Assembly (NCBI GenBank): GCA_947504875.1
Contig: CANNJI010000015.1
Location: forward strand, 1 to 41,592
Origin: Legionellaceae bacterium
Lineage (GTDB): Bacteria > Pseudomonadota > Gammaproteobacteria > Legionellales > Legionellaceae
Length of the DNA stretch: 41,592 nucleotides
Direction: 5' to 3'
The notes beneath the pieces were generated by a model. That model did no database searches and was not told where the DNA came from. It saw nothing but the letters and a program-made list of their open reading frames with translations. The translations under genes were made by a program, and so were the position numbers. The first letter of the stretch is position 1; every line of letters starts with the position of its first letter. This document shows positions 22,347 to 29,790 of this stretch, piece after piece.

Positions 22347-24443
22347 TCATTTGTCATTATTGAAGAAAGGAGGAGCTTTTCCAACAATAGATTTTAACCA
22401 TGGGGTACCTTTAAATCTATCCACTGAATATCCTGTGGCCAAATGAAGCTCGGTAAATCCATTCTCATAAAATTCTTTTGCATAGACTTCTCCAGGTATG
22501 TCTGTGCCTAGATCTGAGTCAATATAAATAACGGTATTTTTCTCATAATTGATCATGTCTTTAGTGAATTCGTCAGGATGAGAATACACATGGATTTCTT
22601 CACCAGCCTCTTCTGCTGCAAAAATCCAAGCCATTCGCATGTTCTCATCATCATCTATGAATACTAACTTGCTGTTATCATTCAGCTTGTTGAAAGTCAT
22701 GATGGGGATATACGGAACATAAGATTTCGGAATTATTTTCACCCCAAGCATTTCGCATCGAGAGCGAACAACAGGATCCTCAAAACAGCTCGTCACTAAA
22801 AGTGATTGTTGACCCAATCCTAACTCATCAATAATATCTAGGCCATTTTTATGGTCTGAAAGCAATTCGTAATCAATCAAGTAAATATCCGGCCTTAAAG
22901 CCATTATTTTCTCTATTGTTAGATCAGATGACATTGAAAAATGTTCCATTTTAATGCCTGAAATTCCTTTTAATTTTTCATTCCAAGCGTCATGGATTGA
23001 TGGGTCATCATCCAAAATTACAACACAAGCATCATTGTTGATATTGAGTGATGCACAAAACCATCCCGGTTCTTCTGTGCGTAATAGCTTAATGGTTACT
23101 GTAGTTCCCACATCAATTTCAGAGTGAATTACCAGACAGCCATTGAGCTTTTCAATATATTCTTTTGCATACGACAATCCAATTCCAGCGCCATTTTGTT
23201 TGCAAAAACTAAATCCATGGTCTGTTATACTTGGAAGAATTTCCTCCGGAATCCCACACCCATTATCTGTGATTGTAATGCTAATGAATTCATTGTCACA
23301 CTTAAGACTAACAGTAACATTTCCATTGTAATTGATTGCTTCCACACTATTGTTTATCAGATTTGACAAGACGCGCTTGAATGAAGCTAAATTTATTTTT
23401 GAAAAACAGCTGTAAGCAGTGTCTGAAATATCTAAATTAATATCCGCTTTTGTTTGATAATATTCAAATTTTTTCTCAGAAACAATGTTGTCCAGGGTTA
23501 AAAAAATCAATTCTGGGATTGTGCCTTCTTCCACGGCAAAAACCGGGGATCCATCTGTGTTATATCTGGCCACAAGTAATAAATTATTAGCGATGTCATT
23601 TATTCTATGAGATGCGTTCTTAATCATTACCCTAAGGTTTTCATGTATTGATCCTATCCCGGTAAGCGCCGTATTTATGGCTGCCAAGGGCGAACGGATA
23701 TCATGCGCAACTTGTTCGGCTATATTCTTCCGGGCTTCATAGTATGATTTTTCTTTTTGGAGTCTTTTAATTTCAGTTCGTTCTTCAATGAACTTTAGAG
23801 CGATCGTTTTATACTCTTCTATGTTAATGCAGGACAGTGTCTCATCCACATCATTTTTTGGTGAAATAAAATCGAGCAGGTATTTGGTATTGCTTTCAAT
23901 TTTTTTCTTTAAGGGTAAAAATAGAAGTCCAAAATTAATGATAAATATTCCTATCACACTTAATAGTATCAATAATAAATCATACCGTGCAGGCGAAGGG
24001 AATGCTGGAGAATATTTTTTGCTTGCTAAAATATATCCTAATATTTTGTTATTACCAGATATGGTTGAAACACCTAAATAAGCACCATTGCTTTTTTTGC
24101 ATAATTTAAACTTATTGGGCTTTAAAATAGTGCACTCACCAAGCCGGGTTTCTTTATCAATGTTGTCCACAAATTGTATTGAGTCTAACTTTCGCATGTC
24201 ACCTAAATTGTGCAGCTCTAAATCCAATGCATATTTAGATTCCAGCATTTTGTACTGCCCGATTTTATCTATCGTGTATTCATCTTTAATAAGAAGATCA
24301 TCCGACTTATTATTTATTTGGTTATGATTTGTATAGTTTCTAATAAATATGATTAGAAACCCTAAAATAAGCAGCTGAGCAATTAACGAGCACACCATCA
24401 TTTTAATAAAAATTGTGTTGATTTTCTTTGTGTTATTCTTCAT
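22347..24443 (-). CDS. Hybrid sensor histidine kinase with two receiver domains
   Basis: From ATG 24443 (AGAAAAGGGCTTTGTCC upstream; a TTG at 24464 is longer) there are 698 residues. Domains: TM1 (about 14-34), periplasmic domain of ~115 residues, TM2 (156-178), linker coil, DHp with His247 (VAHDIRSPLAAI), HATPase with N-box LSNLINNSVEAI, G1 TDNGCGIP and G2 GAGIGLSYAK. Receiver 1 has Asp478-480, phospho-Asp524, Thr551 and Lys573; receiver 2 has Asp597-599, phospho-Asp642, Thr670 and Lys689. No output domain follows. It overlaps the upstream binding-protein gene by 11 bases, so the two are probably made together, with the binding protein docking on the periplasmic domain as in LuxPQ or TorTS. 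The output partner is probably encoded nearby. Confidence 0.88.
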   Translation of the reverse strand: MKNNTKKINTIFIKMMVCSLIAQLLILGFLIIFIRNYTNHNQINNKSDDLLIKDEYTIDKIGQYKMLESKYALDLELHNLGDMRKLDSIQFVDNIDKETRLGECTILKPNKFKLCKKSNGAYLGVSTISGNNKILGYILASKKYSPAFPSPARYDLLLILLSVIGIFIINFGLLFLPLKKKIESNTKYLLDFISPKNDVDETLSCINIEEYKTIALKFIEERTEIKRLQKEKSYYEARKNIAEQVAHDIRSPLAAINTALTGIGSIHENLRVMIKNASHRINDIANNLLLVARYNTDGSPVFAVEEGTIPELIFLTLDNIVSEKKFEYYQTKADINLDISDTAYSCFSKINLASFKRVLSNLINNSVEAINYNGNVTVSLKCDNEFISITITDNGCGIPEEILPSITDHGFSFCKQNGAGIGLSYAKEYIEKLNGCLVIHSEIDVGTTVTIKLLRTEEPGWFCASLNINNDACVVILDDDPSIHDAWNEKLKGISGIKMEHFSMSSDLTIEKIMALRPDIYLIDYELLSDHKNGLDIIDELGLGQQSLLVTSCFEDPVVRSRCEMLGVKIIPKSYVPYIPIMTFNKLNDNSKLVFIDDDENMRMAWIFAAEEAGEEIHVYSHPDEFTKDMINYEKNTVIYIDSDLGTDIPGEVYAKEFYENGFTELHLATGYSVDRFKGTPWLKSIVGKAPPFFNNDK

Positions 24444-25515
24444 GGACAAAGCCCTTTTCTCCAATAGATAAAATTACATATTGGTTTGACCTGTGAAATT
24501 TTTTATCTTTTATATACGCCCCTGTAATTCCATCATAATTTATTTTTAAAATATTTTCAGTGGTTACTGATCGGTTTGCTTCGAATGCTTTTAAAATAAT
24601 CATTACTGCATCGTATGTGTATGCGGATAGTGGGCTTGGTAAAATTGAGTATTTTTTGACGTACTCCCGCACAAATACTTCAAGTTCCTTGCTTCTTTTT
24701 AGAAAGTCGATATTTCTGATCGTAAGCGCTTTAATTTTTTTGTCATTTAACCTGACGTATAAACTTTGGTTAGTTGATGAACCGAAGTTTTCTGTGCCAA
24801 TAAATGTTATTTTGTGATCATTCATCTGATTTATGATCTTGGTTGAACCAACCGCACCAGAGAATAAAAACACGAAATCATAACTTTTGTTTATTAGAAA
24901 TTGAGTGAGTTTTTCTTCAAACAGATTGTCGTCTCCAATGAAATCCATTTGATCGTAATGGATTCCCTCTTTATTCAATATGCTTTCATACGCAATTTTA
25001 TATTTAGCTAAATCAGCTCGATCCACTTCCGTTATGATTAATACCTTGTTAATTTTACTGAATTTACCATGCAAATAGTCCATCATTTTTTTTGCTTGAT
25101 AATCATAGCTTGGCATGAAGATAAAAAAATTGTTTGGCATCGTGTCAAGATCATTACTACTGGCATAGGATGTAAATATAGGAATGCTGTGATCTAATTG
25201 TATTTTTTCAATCAGCAATAGATCAGACAAATATTCAAACCCAACGATTGCTGAACAGTGATCATGCAGCATTTCGTTATATACTCTTATCGCTGACAGT
25301 GGTTTGTTGTCATAAAAATATGTTTTTATATGCACCTGTTTACTGACCGCATTATGACTTTGGGCAAGATTAACGGCATTTATAAATGACATCTTATATT
25401 CGGGTAGCGTTAACTCTAATTTTCCAGTCAGACATAAAGTAACAGGTCTCTGTGCATTTGCAGAAAAGCCGATTAATAATCCAATGATGATTGCTGAGAG
25501 TTTTAATTTTATCAT
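24433..25515 (-). CDS. Type-1 periplasmic binding protein (Leu/Ile/Val-binding-like)
   Basis: 360 residues with a signal peptide (MIKLKLSAIIIGLLIGFSAN, cleavage after ANA). The mature protein has the two-lobed substrate-binding outline: YKMSFINAVNLAQSHN (helix 1), AIVGFEYLSDLLL, HSIPIFTSYASSN and KVLIITEVDRADLAKYKIAY (hinge and second lobe). PLSAYTYDAVMIILKAFEAN stands near the end, a strong marker of ABC-type Leu/Ile/Val-binding relatives. No transporter genes are near, so a sensory use is more likely. It starts one base after the SDR stop and overlaps the kinase gene. The ligand cannot be read from the sequence; amino acids, amides or small signals are all known for this fold. Confidence 0.85.
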   Translation of the reverse strand: MIKLKLSAIIIGLLIGFSANAQRPVTLCLTGKLELTLPEYKMSFINAVNLAQSHNAVSKQVHIKTYFYDNKPLSAIRVYNEMLHDHCSAIVGFEYLSDLLLIEKIQLDHSIPIFTSYASSNDLDTMPNNFFIFMPSYDYQAKKMMDYLHGKFSKINKVLIITEVDRADLAKYKIAYESILNKEGIHYDQMDFIGDDNLFEEKLTQFLINKSYDFVFLFSGAVGSTKIINQMNDHKITFIGTENFGSSTNQSLYVRLNDKKIKALTIRNIDFLKRSKELEVFVREYVKKYSILPSPLSAYTYDAVMIILKAFEANRSVTTENILKINYDGITGAYIKDKKFHRSNQYVILSIGEKGFVHEE

Positions 25516-25516
25516 T

Positions 25517-26254
25517 TCAACTTAAATACATTTCTTGCAGTAATGCAGTGGTTTTTCTAATAAGTGGCAAGCAACTAATAAGAATTTCGGTTGGGATCGC
25601 ATTGTTACTAAGGCTCAGAAGATAAGAAACTGTTTTGGTTATATCCTCAGGTTGTATCATTTGATCCAGTTTAAATTTTCGCCCTTCCGCCATTTCTGTA
25701 GCGATCATGGACGGACAAATATTGGTTACCTTAACATCGTACAACGACATTTCTTTCGATAATGCCTCACTAAATCCTGACAATCCAAACTTTGAAGCGG
25801 CATATATCCCAGAAAAAGAAGCGGCAAATTTACCTCCCAATGATGATACATTCATTATGTAACCATTGCGTTGTTTTTTCATCTGCGCTGCCACGTATTT
25901 TGCTACGTATATTGCGCCATTTAAATTGATTCTCAGCAACTCTTCTATTTCTTCATCGGGCAATTCTGTTGTGCCACGCTTTAATATTGCCGCATTATTT
26001 AATAGTAAATCAATGCGTCCATACTCGCCTATAATTTCATCGACACATGATTCTACTTGAGAGGAATTAGAAACATCTATTGCAAAAAAAACTGCTCTTC
26101 CGCCATCGTCATGAATTTCTTGACTGACTTTCTCTAACAGTTTTTTATTCCGGGCAATTAAAATAACAACATACCCTAGTTTTGACAGATAAGTTGCCAA
26201 AGACTTACCTACGCCACGGCTTGCACCAGTTACTATCGCTACGTTGTCCTGCAT
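25517..26254 (-). CDS. Short-chain dehydrogenase/reductase
   Basis: 245 residues from ATG 26254, which is preceded by CTGGAGTCAAT; the longer frame to 26275 would include that ribosome binding site. Classical SDR features: cofactor motif VTGASRGVGKS, VILIARNKK after beta-2 (an Arg that suits NADP), LLLNNAAILK, NVSSLGG with the catalytic Ser, YAASK with Tyr and Lys, then CPSMIATEM. It reduces or oxidises a carbonyl or hydroxyl with NAD(P)H. First gene of the SDR-binding protein-kinase operon (TGAAATG junction to the next gene). It could make or modify the ligand; in Vibrio an SDR finishes CAI-1 synthesis, which is only an analogy. Confidence 0.9.
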   Translation of the reverse strand: MQDNVAIVTGASRGVGKSLATYLSKLGYVVILIARNKKLLEKVSQEIHDDGGRAVFFAIDVSNSSQVESCVDEIIGEYGRIDLLLNNAAILKRGTTELPDEEIEELLRINLNGAIYVAKYVAAQMKKQRNGYIMNVSSLGGKFAASFSGIYAASKFGLSGFSEALSKEMSLYDVKVTNICPSMIATEMAEGRKFKLDQMIQPEDITKTVSYLLSLSNNAIPTEILISCLPLIRKTTALLQEMYLS

Positions 26255-26273
26255 ATTGACTCCAGAGATAGCC

Positions 26274-26573
26274 ATGCGTGAAATGAGATTTTTTAATCAC
26301 TCTTTGGTATCCTATCCATATCGCAGGGTAACCCCTGATTTGGATGATCTGATGACAAAAATGAATAAACACAAATTAAAACACGACTTTATCAATTCAA
26401 TTATTATAATTAACAGCATAACAAAATCGGCTTCAAGCTTCGTAGATAAAATATCGGATAAAACAACTCCTGTTACCGATAGACAAATCGAGCTATTTAA
26501 ACAAGCAATGAAGTCGATTCAAAATGAAATTTGTAACGTCGATAAAATTTTCAATAGCCTATTAAATGACTAA
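26274..26573 (+). CDS. Small DHp/phosphotransfer-like protein
   Basis: 99 residues from ATG 26274; ATG 26352 (73 residues) is a possible later start and would leave more room for divergent promoters, as the SDR start is only 19 bases away. The core HKLKHDFINSIIIINSIT resembles helix 1 of a histidine-kinase dimerisation domain, with a His-Asp pair as in kinases and Spo0B/ChpT phosphotransferases. A second helix follows near the C-terminus (FKQAMKSIQNEICNVDKIF). No ATPase domain is present. It may pass phosphate between the hybrid kinase receivers and the response regulator at 26620. This role is inferred from motif and place. Confidence 0.5.
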   Translation: MREMRFFNHSLVSYPYRRVTPDLDDLMTKMNKHKLKHDFINSIIIINSITKSASSFVDKISDKTTPVTDRQIELFKQAMKSIQNEICNVDKIFNSLLND

Positions 26574-26619
26574 TTACCTCTGTTAGTATCATTGCCGATT
26601 AATGACGACTACCTATTGA

Positions 26620-27591
26620 TTAAGCATATGGGGCAATACCATCCCAATTTATAGAGTCCGTTATTCGATCGTTTATAATGCAGTAATTGTAATTCTCATC
26701 TAATTTAATGGACTCAAAAATATATTTTTCCCAACCAGAAACTGGTTCCTTACATTCTTCATCCGAAAACAAAAACAAAATCTTACTCTTGTTTTTTATT
26801 TGCTCTACAATTTCAGAGGAAAAATCCAAACCTTCCAACAAATCAATTTGATCATCAATCTTACTTTGGTCGGAAACAATCAACCAAGTAGGCACTGAGT
26901 CTTTGTCTAAAAACAAGAAACTGCCGTATTTATCAACCAAGTAGTACTCTTTAGCCTGTGACTTAGATAATACGGAATTAAATATATTCTTGTATGAATT
27001 ATTATTTAGTAATGATTTAAGAGACTTACCACAACTTTGTATTATTATCGCTGACAACTCATTGAAGTATTTGTTTTTTAATTCCGAAATAGCATCTAAT
27101 ATTTTTTCATGCAAATTATAGCTGGTTTTAAGTATAAATTTATCAATTACTCCAGAATTAAAAGCATCAATAGCTGTATTTGTATCAGCTTCAGCTGTTA
27201 GTAAAATTTTAAATACATTCTTGTCTTCAAGTTTCCGACAAAATTCAACACCATTTATATTTGGCATTTCGTAATCCACAACAAGAACAGAAACACTATC
27301 AAATCTTGAAACATCATAAATCATATTAACAATATTATGCACTTCAAAACCACCAACATGGTTCGCAGTGTCACCATCTATTCCATCCATCCCGGAAAGA
27401 ACTCTTCTCGAAATAAATTCCTCTCCATCATTAATCGCGCTTATTGCCTTGTCTGGACATGTAAACATAATCATGTTTTTATGATCGCCAAATTCCAATT
27501 CAAGTGCGTCAAGAAACCCTTGGTTGTCATCTAAAAACACAACCTTTGTCGGATGATAAAAGCACGCTTTGGCTAATTCTAAAATTCTCAT
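26620..27591 (-). CDS. Response regulator with receiver insert and unknown output domain
   Basis: 323 residues. The receiver keeps the acidic pair Asp21/Asp22, phospho-Asp106 (VLVVDYEMPNINGVEF), Thr132 (ILLTAEAD) and Lys155. The distance from the acidic pair to the phospho-Asp is about 85 instead of about 45 residues, owing to a ~40-residue insert (about 52-98, with RRVLSGMDGIDGDTANHVGG). The C-terminal 150 residues (YYLVDKYGSFLFLDKDS, WLIVSDQSKIDDQI, ILFLFSDEECKEP) show no helix-turn-helix or enzyme motif. The layout recalls atypical Legionella regulators such as LqsR but I cannot establish homology. It is convergent with the small DHp-like gene and is a likely partner of the hybrid kinase. 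Confidence 0.75.
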   Translation of the reverse strand: MRILELAKACFYHPTKVVFLDDNQGFLDALELEFGDHKNMIMFTCPDKAISAINDGEEFISRRVLSGMDGIDGDTANHVGGFEVHNIVNMIYDVSRFDSVSVLVVDYEMPNINGVEFCRKLEDKNVFKILLTAEADTNTAIDAFNSGVIDKFILKTSYNLHEKILDAISELKNKYFNELSAIIIQSCGKSLKSLLNNNSYKNIFNSVLSKSQAKEYYLVDKYGSFLFLDKDSVPTWLIVSDQSKIDDQIDLLEGLDFSSEIVEQIKNKSKILFLFSDEECKEPVSGWEKYIFESIKLDENYNYCIINDRITDSINWDGIAPYA

Positions 27592-27978
27592 AATTATTGC
27601 CCATTAATTGGTTTGGCCAAATTAAGTGTATATTTTATTTGTTATATAACTGGATCGGAAACCCAGCCTACTGCTTGACCGTGAGCATTTTATCATCAAT
27701 CAGGCAATGAATGGAAATTCTTTTTAGAGATAGGTCTGAATCTTCAATTAATTGTGTTTCACAAAAAAATGATACGTCAAGGTGTAGCAAAAAACCTGCT
27801 GCGACACCGCTACAGTTGCTACACCTTGACCACGCTCTGAAGCCGATTTCATGAAATTTTGCCCGGAAGCCAAGCCAACTCTTTCAACACTGAAGTGCAA
27901 CCCCCACGTGATTCCCTGCAGGAAAGACCTGAAATGGTGTTCTGTATTGTAGCGCTTCACTTTGAATTGGCGTGACGC
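27592..27978. other. Gene-poor spacer with stem-loop element
   Basis: These 387 bases lie between the response regulator start and the ribbon-helix-helix gene stop. Apart from the stem-loop at 27777-27829 I see no gene. A 70-codon minus-strand frame (27748-27960) runs through the stem-loop and looks accidental. Confidence 0.5.
27777..27829 (-). repeat. Stem-loop element, copy B
   Basis: A perfect 14-bp inverted repeat (TCAAGGTGTAGCAA at 27777-27790 and TTGCTACACCTTGA at 27816-27829). On the minus strand it reads like copy A at 582-642: tcaaggtgtagcaactgtag, then cggtgtcgcagcagg and a T-run. The loop lacks the second GCAACTGTA of copy A. Both arms carry one extra base compared with copy A, so the pairing has co-varied. 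Confidence 0.6.
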
Positions 27979-28149
27979 TTATTCTTTGTAATTTAAAAAA
28001 TATTTTTCCAGTGCTTCCTTAACTAACTCTTTAATTGACTTCTTTTCCTTGTAAGAACAAAACTTCAACTTATCTTTTAACTCGTATGGGATATCCACAC
28101 TTAGCGTAACATATTCATCATTGTTGATATCTGAATCAATTTCTGACAT
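27979..28149 (-). CDS. Ribbon-helix-helix (Arc/MetJ-type) protein
   Basis: A small protein of 56 residues from ATG 28149, which has GGGGAAAAAAT in front. A GTG at 28197 overlapping the parB stop would give 72 residues. The sequence VTLSVDIPYELKDKLKFCSY-KEKKSIKELVKEALEKYF has a beta-strand followed by two helices, as in RHH DNA-binding proteins. It is the third gene after parA and parB. It probably regulates the partition operon or assists segregation, as small RHH proteins do in other plasmid par loci. Confidence 0.7.
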   Translation of the reverse strand: MSEIDSDINNDEYVTLSVDIPYELKDKLKFCSYKEKKSIKELVKEALEKYFLNYKE

Positions 28150-28193
28150 ATTTTTTCCCCATAAATCAATCATTAGTCGTTGTCTAAATTCGT

Positions 28194-29093
28194 TCACGCG
28201 TCCTGAAGAAATAGCGTTAACATTTCAGAAACCTTCAGTTTCAACAACTCAAATTTATCATCACTTATATTTTTCAATCCTAATTTAATCTGGTCTTTTT
28301 TAGACTCCATATAAATCGAATCTGAAAATGCCACGCGCGTGGCACTTTTCAATCCATGGTCATTCATGCCTTTAGAAAGTTCCATGTTAACCAGTGAAAT
28401 TATCTTTTTTTCTCCAATCCCTTCCGCTATTTTTTTTGAAATTGATATTAATGCATTTTTATACTCACTGCCTTTTTGACTAAGTAATTTTATAGTGGAT
28501 GACGTTCTTGCGGATACCTTGCTTAGATCACCAACTGCAACCCATATCTCATCTGGAACCTCGGAAAATGAAATATAATTATCAAACATCCCTTTTTTTA
28601 TTCCAAGCCTTTCATGCAGTGCTCTTTTAGTAATGCCTTCATTTTTTAGTACTTTATTATAAAACATCCCTTTTGAGTAATCAGATACTTTTTCTTTTTC
28701 ATTCTCTGAAACCAAACAAGCGATAGCTTGCTCAAAGCTCATATTACGGACGATAGAGTCAACTAGGATATCCCTTGATTTACATGCGAGCCATCGCCTG
28801 TACCCGGCAATAACAATATACCTGCAACTATTTTTTTCTGTTGATTTGAAGATGTCACTTGCTCTTACCAAGATTATTGGTTGCGCCTGCCCTTTCAATT
28901 CGATGCTATCTGCCAAATCTTCTATATTACCCAACTCAAAATCGCGTCTATCTCTATATTCCCAATTACCAATTTCTTCCGGATCGATTTTATCCACTCT
29001 CTCACCGCCGGACTTTCTATCACAAACCATTTCAAGGTCAACTTTCGTTTGTTCCATTTTATCAACAATACTACTTAAAAAGTCCGTGCTCAT
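28194..29093 (-). CDS. parB: ParB-family partition protein
   Basis: 299 residues from ATG 29093, which overlaps the parA stop (ATGA) and has GAGGTGGTTTT in front; the frame to 29132 is longer and less likely. The N-terminal ParB/Srx domain has IEDLADSIELKGQAQPIILV and RYIVIAGYRRWLACK, where GYRRW replaces the usual GERRW-like CTP-contact motif. A central helix-turn-helix follows (ITKRALHERLGIKKGMFDNY). It should bind the palindromes TGCCACGCGCGTGGCA found in and near this operon, one of them inside its own coding region. Confidence 0.88.
   Translation of the reverse strand: MSTDFLSSIVDKMEQTKVDLEMVCDRKSGGERVDKIDPEEIGNWEYRDRRDFELGNIEDLADSIELKGQAQPIILVRASDIFKSTEKNSCRYIVIAGYRRWLACKSRDILVDSIVRNMSFEQAIACLVSENEKEKVSDYSKGMFYNKVLKNEGITKRALHERLGIKKGMFDNYISFSEVPDEIWVAVGDLSKVSARTSSTIKLLSQKGSEYKNALISISKKIAEGIGEKKIISLVNMELSKGMNDHGLKSATRVAFSDSIYMESKKDQIKLGLKNISDDKFELLKLKVSEMLTLFLQDA
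28329..28344. promoter_or_regulatory. parS-like palindrome 1 (inside parB)
   Basis: A perfect 16-bp palindrome, TGCCACGCGCGTGGCA, within the parB coding sequence. Four copies occur in the window, three of them in the repA-parA-parB region. Their sequence and placement are those of ParB-binding centromere sites. Confidence 0.7.
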
Positions 29094-29752
29094 AAAACCA
29101 CCTCTTCTAAAATAGTGCCACGCGCGTGGCATTTAATCCCAGCCCACAACACAACCTCTTTTGCAACATTCAAAAATTGATTATGGCTATCGCTTCCCTT
29201 GTCATACTGCCCAACCCATTGCCCTGCACTGGGACATTTGGCAACGACATTTCGATCTGTAATGATTTCATTAAAACTAATATCCTGATTTTCTACTTGC
29301 AACTGAATATCCTTACCCTCTTTTGTTCCTTTTTTTACTTTGCTCATTAAAATTTTAAATGGCTTTTTCGCAAGGATAGGAACTGAAATAGCGGCTTTAG
29401 CATTCTCTTGATCAAGATAATTCATTGATGTAGGGATGATTACAAAATCAGCGGACATGATTGCCTTAAATGCATTCGGATCATAGTTCGGTGGCGTATC
29501 ATAAATAAGTACATCGTATTTTTGTTTTGCCATTTCAATATCTGACACAGGATCATCTTTATCAATCAATTTAATCCAATTAATATAGTCACCCTGCTGC
29601 ATCCATTTTACTGCATCTGGCTTTGCAGAATCCCAGTCAAACAAAAAAGTCTTGAACCCTAATTCGTTCAAGGCTCCAGCCAAATTTACAGCGGTTGTTG
29701 TTTTAGCAGCACCGCCTTTACCTTGAGAAATAGCTATCACTACAGTATTCAT
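29090..29752 (-). CDS. parA: ParA partition ATPase
   Basis: A 220-residue small ParA (type Ib size) lacking an N-terminal helix-turn-helix. It has the deviant Walker A ISQGKGGAAKTTTAVNLAGAL (signature Lys12 and Lys17), YDVLIYDTPPNYDPN (Walker A'/B) and VIIPTSMNYLDQEN. It moves the plasmid over the nucleoid with ParB bound at parS. First gene of parA-parB-RHH, starting 38 bases after the repA stop, with a parS-like palindrome in that gap. Because it lacks its own DNA-binding domain, autoregulation would rest on ParB or the RHH protein. Confidence 0.93.
   Translation of the reverse strand: MNTVVIAISQGKGGAAKTTTAVNLAGALNELGFKTFLFDWDSAKPDAVKWMQQGDYINWIKLIDKDDPVSDIEMAKQKYDVLIYDTPPNYDPNAFKAIMSADFVIIPTSMNYLDQENAKAAISVPILAKKPFKILMSKVKKGTKEGKDIQLQVENQDISFNEIITDRNVVAKCPSAGQWVGQYDKGSDSHNQFLNVAKEVVLWAGIKCHARGTILEEVVL
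29116..29131. promoter_or_regulatory. parS-like palindrome 2 (3' end of parA)
   Basis: TGCCACGCGCGTGGCA lies in the last codons of parA, about 25 bases before the parB start codon. ParB bound here could affect both segregation and expression of parB. Confidence 0.7.
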
Positions 29753-29773
29753 AATCTCAGCCTATTTAATTAA

Positions 29774-29789
29774 TGCCACGCGCGTGGCA
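29774..29789. promoter_or_regulatory. parS-like palindrome 3 (repA-parA gap)
   Basis: TGCCACGCGCGTGGCA lies one base after the repA stop region and 22 bases before the parA start on the minus strand. This is the place of a par operon operator or centromere. Confidence 0.75.
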
Positions 29790-29790
29790 C

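Noticed and set aside
24433-25515. ABC importer operon
   Set aside because: Only the binding protein is present; no permease or ATPase gene lies nearby, and it is coupled to a kinase gene instead.
27748-27960. 70-codon minus-strand frame
   Set aside because: It also runs through a stem-loop copy, and the two frames do not read the element in the same strand sense, so no shared protein is implied.
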